This document shows positions 51,163 through 58,558 of a stretch of 58,684 nt of DNA, piece by piece. The DNA is from Oscillospiraceae bacterium (GTDB lineage Bacteria; Bacillota; Clostridia; Oscillospirales; Oscillospiraceae): the NCBI GenBank assembly GCA_015067615.1, contig SVMD01000015.1, positions 1 to 58,684 of the forward strand, read 5' to 3'. Each line of letters starts with the position of its first letter. Position 1 is the first letter of the stretch. The notes under the pieces are model-generated. The model did no database searches and was not told the DNA's origin. It saw only the letters and a list, made by a program, of their open reading frames with translations. Position numbers and translations under genes: made by a program.

Positions 51163-52519
51163 TGCCTGGGGCGGCTTCAACGTCATCGCGGTGCTTCTGG
51201 TGAGCCTCCTGGCGGCCTCCATGCTGAAGCGTGCCTTTCCTGTTTTAAAGGCATCCTTAATCCCCACATCCGTCCTGGGCGGCGGTATCCTGATCGTTGT
51301 GGCAGGCATTTACAAGCTGGTCACCGGGGATATCATGTTTGACACGGCCTTTTTCGGCAGCAACGGCACCGCAACACTGGAACTGCTGACCTACCACTGC
51401 CTGGCCCTGGGCTTCATCGCCTCCACCTTCAAGCCCGCCCAGGGAAAAATGACCAAACAGCGGACCATTGAGATCTTCAACACCGGTGTCACCACCGTGG
51501 CAACGTACCTTCTCCAGGCGGTGTTCGGCATGGCCATCACCATGGTGGCTGCCCTGGTTATGGAGGATTTCTTCGCCGCAGCGGGTATCCTGCTTCCCTT
51601 CGGCTATGGTCAGGGCACCGGCCAGGCCCTGAACTACGGCGGCATCTTTGAGGCGGACCACGGCTTCGTGGACGGCAAGAGCTTCGGCCTGACCATCGCC
51701 GCTCTGGGTTTCTTAAGCGCCAGCATCGGCGGCGTGATCCATCTGAACATCCTGCGCCATCAGGGGCGGATCAAGCCCCAGGATCCCCAGGCCAATGTGA
51801 TCCTGGCCGAGCAGATCCAGGCCCAGGACGAGAGCCCCATGCAGGAGAGCATGGACAAGATGACAACCCAGATCGCCCTCATTGCCCTGTCCTACCTGAT
51901 CGCCTATCTGATGATGTTCACCTTGGGCAATCTGCTGCCGGGAATGAAGTCCGTGATCTACGGCTTTAACTTCCTGCTGGGCGTTCTGGCAGCCACTCTG
52001 GTAAAGGGCGTTATGAACTGGATGCGGAAGAAACGGATCATCCGTCGGGAGCACCGGAATTACTTCCTCATGACCCGGGCCAGCAATTTCTTCTTCGACC
52101 TGATGGTGGTGGCAGGCATCGCGGCCATCCGCCTCAGCGCTCTGGAGCGCTACTGGGGCGTGATGCTGATCCTGGGCGTTGTGGGTCTGGTGATCACCTA
52201 TATTTATAATTATATCGTGGCGAAAACTCTGTTCCCGGAGTACACGGAAGAGCAGTTTCTGACCATGTACGGCATGCTCACCGGCACCGCCTCCACCGGC
52301 GTCATTCTGCTGCGGGAGATCGACGGCGATTTCAAAACCTCGGCGGCGGACAATATGGTCTATCAGAATTTCCCGGCCATCGTTTTCGGCTTCCCCCTGA
52401 TGCTGCTGGCTACCCTGGCTCCGGTGAAGCCGGTGCTGACGCTGATCATATTGTTCCTGTTCTTTATCGTGATGAATGTGATCCTGTTCAGAAGCAGGAT
52501 CTTCGGAAGAAAGAAATGA
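51140..52519 (+). CDS. Sodium/glutamate-type symporter (GltS-like)
   Basis: 459 residues with about eleven membrane helices. GQGTGQALNYGG and GTASTGVILLREIDG are near the two conserved pore loops of GltS. The substrate is probably a dicarboxylic amino acid but is unproven. It lies in an operon with a lipid acyltransferase, a curious pairing. ATG 51140 follows AGAGGTG. Confidence 0.85.
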   Translation: MINFWDFSAWGGFNVIAVLLVSLLAASMLKRAFPVLKASLIPTSVLGGGILIVVAGIYKLVTGDIMFDTAFFGSNGTATLELLTYHCLALGFIASTFKPAQGKMTKQRTIEIFNTGVTTVATYLLQAVFGMAITMVAALVMEDFFAAAGILLPFGYGQGTGQALNYGGIFEADHGFVDGKSFGLTIAALGFLSASIGGVIHLNILRHQGRIKPQDPQANVILAEQIQAQDESPMQESMDKMTTQIALIALSYLIAYLMMFTLGNLLPGMKSVIYGFNFLLGVLAATLVKGVMNWMRKKRIIRREHRNYFLMTRASNFFFDLMVVAGIAAIRLSALERYWGVMLILGVVGLVITYIYNYIVAKTLFPEYTEEQFLTMYGMLTGTASTGVILLREIDGDFKTSAADNMVYQNFPAIVFGFPLMLLATLAPVKPVLTLIILFLFFIVMNVILFRSRIFGRKK

Positions 52520-52541
52520 CTTGGAGAAGGGGAGGACTGCC

Positions 52542-52865
52542 ATGGAATTTTTGCTGAACACCCAGGAAGAGCAGTGCCGCATGGAGGTATATGGGGAGTA
52601 TTTAAAGAAGATCCCCCAGCTTTTGCAGCAGCTGCAGACCGTGGAGACCATGTACCAGAAGGCGGTACTGGAAGAAGCGATGCTGGAAGGGAAGGACCCC
52701 ATGGACCCCAGCGTGGCCCTCTATGCGGACCGCCTCGCCAGGACTAAGGAGCAGTGCATCCTCCGGGCGGAGGATATCAGGGGCCAGTGCCGCCTGATCT
52801 TTGCGCTGAGAGAGCAGATCGAACAGGAAAGCAGCGCCCTGCGTGAGCTTATGAAAAAAGAGTAA
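52542..52865 (+). CDS. Small helical protein of unknown function
   Basis: 107 residues, almost wholly helical with charged repeats, no membrane segment. GGGGAGGA site 7 nt before ATG 52542. It follows the symporter by 22 nt, so is probably co-transcribed. No motif recognised. Confidence 0.7.
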   Translation: MEFLLNTQEEQCRMEVYGEYLKKIPQLLQQLQTVETMYQKAVLEEAMLEGKDPMDPSVALYADRLARTKEQCILRAEDIRGQCRLIFALREQIEQESSALRELMKKE

Positions 52866-52928
52866 AATCAGGATCAGCAAATGATTCGCTGGTCGTGAAT
52901 TCTCCGCTGTTCCTCGACAAAGTATCAT

Positions 52929-53201
52929 ACCAAATAAGAAAACCACCCAGCAGGGTGGTTTTCTTATTTAGCAGAGCCCGGGGGACCCGAAAAAACATAG
53001 AGCGGCTCGGTCAAGCTTCGCGATCAACAGTCCACCGGAATGTTGCTTCTAAAATTATTCGATTTCCCTCTTAAACTCCGCAATAAATAAGCCGGCCGGT
53101 GTGGAGCCGAGGGGAATCGATAAAATCAAGGTTTCGATTCCGTCGAGCCGGAATCGATCAACAGTCCACCGGACTGTTGCAATAAAATTGTTCGATTCCC
53201 T
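52929..53201. repeat. tmRNA-associated tandem hairpin units with partial copies of the tmRNA 3' end
   Basis: No gene is seen here. Downstream of tmRNA on its strand run two or three diverged units. Each has a copy of the tmRNA 3' end (a near copy at 53103-53122, a decayed one near 52971-52988), a terminator-like hairpin (52932-52948 with 52953-52969), and a hairpin with loop CCACCGG (53025-53045, 53159-53179). A hairpin TCGATTCCG/CGGAATCGA with loop TCGAGC is at 53134-53157. Confidence 0.75.
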
Positions 53202-53251
53202 GGCCACCAAATAAAAAAACCACCCCGAAGGGCGGTTTTCTTATTTGGTGG
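53202..53251 (-). terminator. tmRNA terminator extending into the gene's 3' end
   Basis: CCACCAAATAA...CC (53203-53222) pairs with GG...TTATTTGGTGG (53229-53251) with small mismatches. The gene-side arm includes the tmRNA CCA, and a reversed T-arm copy (TTCGATTCCC) lies beyond at 53190-53200. Confidence 0.8.
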
Positions 53252-53593
53252 AGCCGAGGGGAATCGAACCCCTGTCCGAAAGCAACTTGGAAAGAACTTC
53301 TCCGGGCGCAGTTTGTTATTTACATTCCCTTTTCCCGGCGGGAACAAACACCCTACGGGAATCAGTAGCTTCATGATGCATGGTATGGGCAAAGCTTACC
53401 ATACGCACGTTCTCTACTCAAATCACACCCGAGCCCGGCTCGTAGACCTTCCGGGGCGGATGGGCGCCTAATTAGGCAGCCAGAGCAACAGTTCTGTTGT
53501 CAGTTAATTTTAAAAGGTACCCGTTTTATCGCGGTCAGGCGCCGCGGCCCGCTTATCCAGCCTCACTACCCCCGTCGAAACCAGTACGGCCCC
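53246..53593 (-). ncRNA. ssrA: Transfer-messenger RNA (tmRNA)
   Basis: 348 nt. The tRNA-like ends GGGGCCG and CGGCTCC pair with a G3-U pair (alanine identity) and end ACCA. T-arm GGGTTCGATTCCC. The tag frame (53522-53472) reads, if resumption is at GGG, GYLLKLTDNRTVALAA then TAA. The end VALAA is the usual degradation signal. It rescues stalled ribosomes together with SmpB, encoded 1.5 kb away. Confidence 0.95.
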
Positions 53594-53636
53594 GAATGTA
53601 GACATGTGAGCAAAGAATAACAAAAGTGACATTGTA

Positions 53637-53659
53637 AAGGGATGCGAAGCACATCCCTT
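53637..53659 (-). terminator. Hairpin between the lipoprotein gene and ssrA
   Basis: AAGGGATG (53637-53644) with CATCCCTT (53652-53659), loop 7 nt. It could end the lipoprotein mRNA before ssrA. Confidence 0.5.
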
Positions 53660-53665
53660 CACATA

Positions 53666-54124
53666 TCAAGATTGAGAAATATAGGGATTAATCAGAGTTG
53701 ACCAATCATCATCTTCAAAACTATATTGATGAATCACGCCTCGGCCATCGATAACCGTCTGCGGTTGATATCCGTTATCGCCAACGATTTCATAATCGCC
53801 ATTATTATAGCTGATTTTCGCAACATATCCATCCAGTGTGAAACTGGGATCAATGGCAACAGGCAACAAAATCACAATATCAGTATATTTCAGAGATTGC
53901 AGGTCTAAACAGAATCGTGTGATTTCTTCCTTGTCCAGCACATTGATGGGTTTTGCATCTAATGGCAATTCACCCATAACAGATTCCTGCAAATAAAAGA
54001 TTTCAACGGAAGCCACCTCTGATGACTCATGAAGCATTTCATAGGTACCGGACCGCTGAATACATCCTGTTAGAAGCACAGCAGCTATACACGTAAAAAT
54101 GATGATGCTTGAGAATCTCTTCAT
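53666..54124 (-). CDS. Small lipoprotein of unknown function
   Basis: 152 residues. The signal peptide ends in a lipobox LLTGC (Cys 21), so it is anchored on the outer face of the membrane. The remainder is beta-rich with no recognised domain. Its GC is lower than that of the neighbours. Position between cyclophilin and tmRNA on the same strand. Confidence 0.8.
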   Translation of the reverse strand: MKRFSSIIIFTCIAAVLLTGCIQRSGTYEMLHESSEVASVEIFYLQESVMGELPLDAKPINVLDKEEITRFCLDLQSLKYTDIVILLPVAIDPSFTLDGYVAKISYNNGDYEIVGDNGYQPQTVIDGRGVIHQYSFEDDDWSTLINPYISQS

Positions 54125-54149
54125 ATACTTCCCCCGCTATCAGAAGGAA

Positions 54150-54692
54150 TCAGAAACGGCCGTAGGGATCGGGGAGCTTCTTCAGTTCGGCCAGGGCTGC
54201 GCCGTTAACCTCGCAGGTGATGGAAGCAATCTTCTGCTCCTCCAGAGGACGGTCCTGGAAGTTGGTGCGCACCTTTGCGATGGCGTCCACCACTTCCATG
54301 CCGGAAGTGACCTTGCCGAAGGCGGCGTACTGCTTGTCCAGGTGCTTGGCGTCCTGGTGCATAATGAAGAACTGGCTGCCTGCGGAGTTGGGGGACTGGG
54401 AGCGGGCCATGGACAGGACGCCCCGCTTGTGCTTGATATCGTTGGTGGGGAAGCCGTTGAACATGAACTCGCCCTTGATGCAGTAGCCGGGGCCGCCCAT
54501 GCCGGTGCCCTCGGGGCAGCCGCCCTGGATCATGAAGCCGGGGATGACCCGGTGGAAGATCAGGCCGTTGTAGTAGCCCTTATTGCACAGCTCCACGAAG
54601 TTGGCAACGGACTGGGGTGCCTTCTCGGGGTACAGCTCGCCCTCAATGATGCCGCCGTTTTCCATGGTGATCTTAAAAGTAGGATTGCTCAT
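54150..54692 (-). CDS. Cyclophilin-type peptidyl-prolyl isomerase
   Basis: 180 residues, cytoplasmic. FHRVIPGFMIQGG, GTGMGGPGY, and SQFFIM are canonical cyclophilin active-site segments. Catalyses proline isomerisation. ATG 54692 follows AAGGAG, and the upstream in-frame ATG at 54719 is rejected for lack of a site. Confidence 0.95.
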   Translation of the reverse strand: MSNPTFKITMENGGIIEGELYPEKAPQSVANFVELCNKGYYNGLIFHRVIPGFMIQGGCPEGTGMGGPGYCIKGEFMFNGFPTNDIKHKRGVLSMARSQSPNSAGSQFFIMHQDAKHLDKQYAAFGKVTSGMEVVDAIAKVRTNFQDRPLEEQKIASITCEVNGAALAELKKLPDPYGRF

Positions 54693-54708
54693 AATTTTGC
54701 TCCTTCTA

Positions 54709-55137
54709 TTATTGTACAAGGGACTCCAGCTGATCTTTCAGCCGCTCCCGGTTTTCCATATTTTCTTCGATGCAAAGCAGTGTCTTGCCACTAACATCCT
54801 TCAAAATAAGTTCGCCAAGCCAGTTCTTCCTGACAGAACCCACGGAAGATAGGTAAATCACATATTCTTTGCCCCGCCAACCGGATTCCACCAGTCGGTC
54901 ATGGTATACAGCAATGATGTGGATTTTTCGGTAAATGAAAAAATACGCCAATACCCAAAGCAATACAAAAGGGATCAAAAGAAGATAAACGGATATCCTG
55001 TTTTCGTTGGGAATAATTCCGTTGCCGTTCAGGTAAAGCAAAGAAAGCAAGCACACAAAAGGCGGTACCAAGGTAATCAGCTGGTACTTTGTCCATCTTT
55101 GCGGAATGCGTTTCAGTACATAAATAGGCTGCTCCAT
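54709..55137 (-). CDS. Membrane protein of unknown function
   Basis: 142 residues, two membrane helices (about 19-38, 48-70) followed by a PH-like beta domain (VYHDRLVESGWRGKEYVIYLSSV). 1 bp after smpB. No known function. Similar layouts are seen in bacterial PH-domain proteins. Confidence 0.75.
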   Translation of the reverse strand: MEQPIYVLKRIPQRWTKYQLITLVPPFVCLLSLLYLNGNGIIPNENRISVYLLLIPFVLLWVLAYFFIYRKIHIIAVYHDRLVESGWRGKEYVIYLSSVGSVRKNWLGELILKDVSGKTLLCIEENMENRERLKDQLESLVQ

Positions 55138-55138
55138 G

Positions 55139-55600
55139 TCAGAAACGTTCTTTCATCGCCCGGGCGATTTGACGCTTGGCGTCGGCTTCCGCTGCAGACT
55201 GTCGTTTATCGTATAGTTTCTTACCCTTGCACAGGCCGACTTTGACCTTCACCCGGCTGCCCTTGAAATAGACGGACAGGGGAATCAGGGAGTAGCCATC
55301 CTGCTTGACCTTGCCGAAAAGCCGCATGATCTCCCGCTTGTGCATCAGCAGCCGCCGGGGCCGCCGGGGATCGGGATTGAAGCGGTTTCCGTGGTCATAG
55401 GGGGAGATGTGCATCTGGTTCAGGATCAGCTCACCGTCCTTAATGCCGCACCAGGCGTCCTTCAGATTCAGGGTGCCGGCCCGGATGGATTTGACCTCCG
55501 TGCCCATCAGCTCGATGCCTGCCTCATATTCATCTTCGATAAAATATTCATGCCGGGCTTCCCGGTTGGTGGCCATGACTTTGATGCTTTCCTTTTCCAA
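55139..55600 (-). CDS. smpB: SsrA-binding protein
   Basis: 153 residues. NREARHEYFIEDEYEAGIELMGTEVKS and YDKRQ... C-terminal tail are diagnostic. Brings tmRNA to stalled ribosomes. Translation appears to start with TTG at 55600, preceded by AGGAGGTG with 7-nt spacing; the in-frame ATG about 9 codons later has no such site. Its RNA partner is at 53246-53593. Confidence 0.95.
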   Translation of the reverse strand: MEKESIKVMATNREARHEYFIEDEYEAGIELMGTEVKSIRAGTLNLKDAWCGIKDGELILNQMHISPYDHGNRFNPDPRRPRRLLMHKREIMRLFGKVKQDGYSLIPLSVYFKGSRVKVKVGLCKGKKLYDKRQSAAEADAKRQIARAMKERF

Positions 55601-55645
55601 ATGCTCACCTCCTTGCGCTGTGGGTATTATACCATATCTGTCAAG

Positions 55646-56305
55646 TTAATCAAACAGAAATTTCTCGAATTCTGCCACGGAATCGAAGGAATAGGCGCAG
55701 CGCGCTTCCATATCCCTGCGCTGCTCCGGCACGCCCATATCGTCCCAGCCGGCGAAGGCCACATTCACCCCCAGGGGCTCCGCCATCTGGCAGGCCAGCT
55801 GCATATCATCCACAACCAGGATTTCCTCCGGCTTAAAGCCGTATTTTGCCATGATATCCTCCAGGGGCCAGGGATTGGGCTTTCGCTCGTGTTTGGGCCG
55901 CTCCCAGCCGTAGATGCTGTCGGGCTGGATGCCGAAGTGAGCATCATAGTCCCGGCTGATGGTATCGGAATTGGAGTGGCTCACCACGAAGAGCATGCCG
56001 CCTTCTTCCTTTTGACGGCGGATGATCCGGTCTATACCGGGGAAGGGGGCGGGGATATTCTGGTGGATATACGCGTTCCACTGGCTGTGCTCCTGCTTCA
56101 GTTCCTCGTCGGTAAAATGGAAGATCTCCCGGCACATATCTGCAAAGCCCCAGCGGTAACACTGCAGAACATAGTCCGCAAGGCTCATGGTAACGCCGGG
56201 GCGGAACTGTTCCAGTTCCAGGCACCAGAAGGGATAGCTTAAAGTTTTTAAGGTCTGGACCACCGTATCGTCGTGGTCCAGTACAAGGCAGGGGTATTTC
56301 AGCAT
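55646..56305 (-). CDS. HAD-superfamily hydrolase
   Basis: 219 residues. Motif I is DHDDT (nucleophile Asp 10, Asp 12), motif II VVSHSN, motif III/IV near KPNPWPLEDIM and VVDDM. A phosphatase of small phosphate esters; substrate unknown. Small helical cap between 20 and 90. It starts after a TATA-poor region and is last gene before a MITE-like repeat. Confidence 0.88.
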   Translation of the reverse strand: MLKYPCLVLDHDDTVVQTLKTLSYPFWCLELEQFRPGVTMSLADYVLQCYRWGFADMCREIFHFTDEELKQEHSQWNAYIHQNIPAPFPGIDRIIRRQKEEGGMLFVVSHSNSDTISRDYDAHFGIQPDSIYGWERPKHERKPNPWPLEDIMAKYGFKPEEILVVDDMQLACQMAEPLGVNVAFAGWDDMGVPEQRRDMEARCAYSFDSVAEFEKFLFD

Positions 56306-56409
56306 AATGCACCTCAGATGTCATTTTCCTCATTATATCACGAGGATAGGGGAGAGGGCAACAGGAAATTCCTCTTGCTATAATCGAACAAATGTGCTAT
56401 AATATATTT

Positions 56410-56512
56410 GGCTCCCCTTGAGGGGAGCTGTCAGCAAAGCTGACTGAGGGGTGTATATCTTGGGTGTTTCACCCCTCCGCCCCTTTGGGGCACCTCCCCT
56501 CGGAGGGGAGGC
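56410..56512. repeat. Palindromic intergenic repeat, copy B
   Basis: GGCTCCCCTTGAGGGGAGCTG at the left end and CTCCCCTCGGAGGGGAG at the right are hairpins. Centre TGACTGAGGGGTG and CACCCCTCCG. It matches copy A (33545-33680) reversed, without the extra hairpin. Confidence 0.75.
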
Positions 56513-56533
56513 AATTACAGGAGGTGAGGGAAG

Positions 56534-56803
56534 ATGGAGGCGAAGCCCTCGGCGGTGGATGTGATTTCCGTATGCAGTGCCAACGGGGAAATACGGCCCC
56601 AGCGCATGCAGCTTCTGGATGAGGAGCATCAGCTGATCCGGGTGAACATTGAGCAGGTGGTCAAGTGCGAGGAAGTGATCCATGTGGGGGCGGAGGCGAA
56701 GATCTTCCTCTGCCGGGCCACGGTCTGGGGTCAGAAATGGCTCTTTGAGCTGAAATATTCCATCCGAAGCCACAGCTGGTGCCTGACCCGGCGGTTCCAT
56801 TGA
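56534..56803 (+). CDS. Small protein of unknown function
   Basis: 89 residues, basic, no membrane segment. A strong AGGAGGTGAG site lies 7 nt before the ATG, which argues for translation. VNIEQVVKCEEV resembles a beta-barrel-like small domain. No family recognised. Confidence 0.75.
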   Translation: MEAKPSAVDVISVCSANGEIRPQRMQLLDEEHQLIRVNIEQVVKCEEVIHVGAEAKIFLCRATVWGQKWLFELKYSIRSHSWCLTRRFH

Positions 56804-56820
56804 TTTTCTGCATTTTATGG

Positions 56821-56849
56821 TGGAAAACGGAAGCAGAACGTATTATAAT
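56821..56849 (+). promoter_or_regulatory. Promoter of the C39-like gene
   Basis: Weak TGGAAA (56821-56826), 17 bp, TATAAT (56844-56849). Its position supports start codon 56880 rather than the upstream ATG at 56817. Confidence 0.5.
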
Positions 56850-56879
56850 GAAGAAAAACCGATGCAAAGGAGCTTTCTT

Positions 56880-57494
56880 ATGATCATCTTAATCGCTGCG
56901 ATCGCCGCTTTTCTGCTGTATCTGCTGATCACATCTGTACGGAACGCCCGAACCATGGGAAAACTCACCTTCTGCCTGCCGGGCAAGCCGGAGAAAAAGG
57001 CATATCTGATTGAAAAGGAAAACCGGATCGATATTCAGACCGGCTTCCGCTGCTCCGGTTTTGCCTCAGCTTTTGTGCTGCGGCACTTCGGACAGGATGT
57101 TACCGGTGATGAAGCCTATGAGAAGATGCCCTGCAAAACTGATGATGGCTGCGTCTATCCCAAGGGCATCGTACAGCTGATGGATATGTACGGATTGAAG
57201 TGTACCTTCTGCCGGGGCGGCCTGAACAGCCTGAAGCGAGAAATCTGCAAGGGAAATCCCGTGATCGTATTCATCCGCCTGCATCACGGAAAACAGATGC
57301 TGCATTTTGTGCCGGTGGTGGGCTATGACGAGGAATACATCTATTTTGCCGAATCCTGGGACGATCGGGTAAACTGCGATATGCCCCATTACAACCGCCG
57401 GGTGCCTGTGAAGGAGTTCATGACCCTCTGGCGGATTGCCGACTGGGGCATGCCCCTGTATTCCTGCACCTATTTCACGGTGTCAAAGAAGTAA
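56880..57494 (+). CDS. Membrane-anchored C39-like (papain-fold) protein
   Basis: 204 residues. One N-terminal helix (about 2-20) anchors it. GFRCSGFASAF places Cys 58 as nucleophile, and HFVPVVGYDEEYIYFAESW supplies the His, the pattern of peptidase C39-like proteins. A bacteriocin-export role is not supported as no ABC transporter is adjacent. AAGGAG 8 nt before ATG 56880. Confidence 0.82.
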   Translation: MIILIAAIAAFLLYLLITSVRNARTMGKLTFCLPGKPEKKAYLIEKENRIDIQTGFRCSGFASAFVLRHFGQDVTGDEAYEKMPCKTDDGCVYPKGIVQLMDMYGLKCTFCRGGLNSLKREICKGNPVIVFIRLHHGKQMLHFVPVVGYDEEYIYFAESWDDRVNCDMPHYNRRVPVKEFMTLWRIADWGMPLYSCTYFTVSKK

Positions 57495-57506
57495 AGGAGA
57501 ACTGTT

Positions 57507-57980
57507 ATGGCCATTGTAACTTTCTATAACTGCGACCCCAAGGATGCCCCCAAGACCACCCAGGGCGCCCACCTGGGCGCCAACGCCATTCTGACCTGGA
57601 ATGGAAAGCTGCTGTTGGAAAAGCGCCGGGATTCGGACATCTGGGGCATGGTTGGCGGCGGCTGCAAAAAATATGAGACCGGCCGGGACGCCATCGCCCG
57701 GGAGACCTATGAGGAGCTGGGTATCCGCGTCCCAAAAGAGAAGTTTGTGAAATTGGCCGTCTATGACAACCCCGGCCGCATCGCGGCCTACCGGGACGGC
57801 AGCATCTGGCGTATGGTCAATGTGATCTACGGCTACGAATTTCCGGAGGAGCCTGTACTGCGAATCAGCTCCGAGTCCAAGGAACTGCGGTTTTTCTCCA
57901 AGGAGGAAATCAAGGATATTGAAATCGCCATCACCCATGCCGATATCGTGGCAGACTGGTTTACCAACCGGGAGGGATGA
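57507..57980 (+). CDS. NUDIX hydrolase
   Basis: 157 residues. The NUDIX box G51-x5-E57-x7-R65-E-x-x-E-E-x-G is complete (GCKKYETGRDAIARETYEE). It hydrolyses nucleoside diphosphate-linked substrates or damaged nucleotides, the substrate being open. AAAGGAG site. Its stop overlaps the start of the next gene (ATGA), and it follows the C39-like gene closely. Confidence 0.92.
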   Translation: MAIVTFYNCDPKDAPKTTQGAHLGANAILTWNGKLLLEKRRDSDIWGMVGGGCKKYETGRDAIARETYEELGIRVPKEKFVKLAVYDNPGRIAAYRDGSIWRMVNVIYGYEFPEEPVLRISSESKELRFFSKEEIKDIEIAITHADIVADWFTNREG

Positions 57981-58480
57981 GCGTGTTTCAAATCGATGTG
58001 GCAGATTTTACATGGATCAAGGGACCGGAGGATGATCCCAAAGACCTGTGCCTCCACGGCAAGGTTACAGCTCACATTGGGGATGAGGTTTTGGAGGACC
58101 AGGGAACAGTCAGCGCATCAGCCCTTTATCTGCTGAGAAGCCTGACAGAGGATCATCAGACGGGGCAGGAGAACCAGATGATTCCCTGCTGCGGCCACTT
58201 TATGGTTGCCAACGAGGATTTGTCTGCTGTCTGGATCAGCGGCTGCCCCAACGGAACCGACTGGAAAGTGGAGCAGGTCAGCGGAGGCGTGAAGATCACC
58301 ACCGAAAGCGGGAAGGAGACCTTCGTACCCATGGACGCATACCGGGCGGAGGTGTTCCGCTTTGCGGACAAGGTGGAAAGCTATTACGCAGCCTGCGGAC
58401 CTAAGGAGCCTTACGACGATTTTCAGCAAAAAGGCTACACCGCCTTCTGGAATGAATGGCACCGCCGCAGAAACGGTTAA
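57977..58480 (+). CDS. Protein of unknown function
   Basis: 167 residues, acidic, soluble, beta-rich. FQIDVADFTWIKGPED near the start. Overlaps the NUDIX stop by 4 nt, so co-translated. No recognised domain. The C-terminal FWNEWHRRRNG is aromatic and basic. An immunity or stress role cannot be judged from sequence. Confidence 0.75.
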   Translation: MSVFQIDVADFTWIKGPEDDPKDLCLHGKVTAHIGDEVLEDQGTVSASALYLLRSLTEDHQTGQENQMIPCCGHFMVANEDLSAVWISGCPNGTDWKVEQVSGGVKITTESGKETFVPMDAYRAEVFRFADKVESYYAACGPKEPYDDFQQKGYTAFWNEWHRRRNG

Positions 58481-58525
58481 GAACCGGTAAAGATGTTAAC
58501 GAATATTCAATTTTTGTAAAAATAC

Positions 58526-58554
58526 TTGAATATTCATGAATAGTATGCTAATAT
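58526..58554 (+). promoter_or_regulatory. Promoter before the terminal RNA
   Basis: TTGAAT (58526-58531), 17 bp, TAATAT (58549-58554), preceded by AT-rich DNA. Confidence 0.65.
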
Positions 58555-58558
58555 ACGT

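Noticed and set aside
56880..57494. Bacteriocin processing system
   Set aside because: A C39-like domain is present, but no ABC exporter or double-glycine leader peptide is adjacent.
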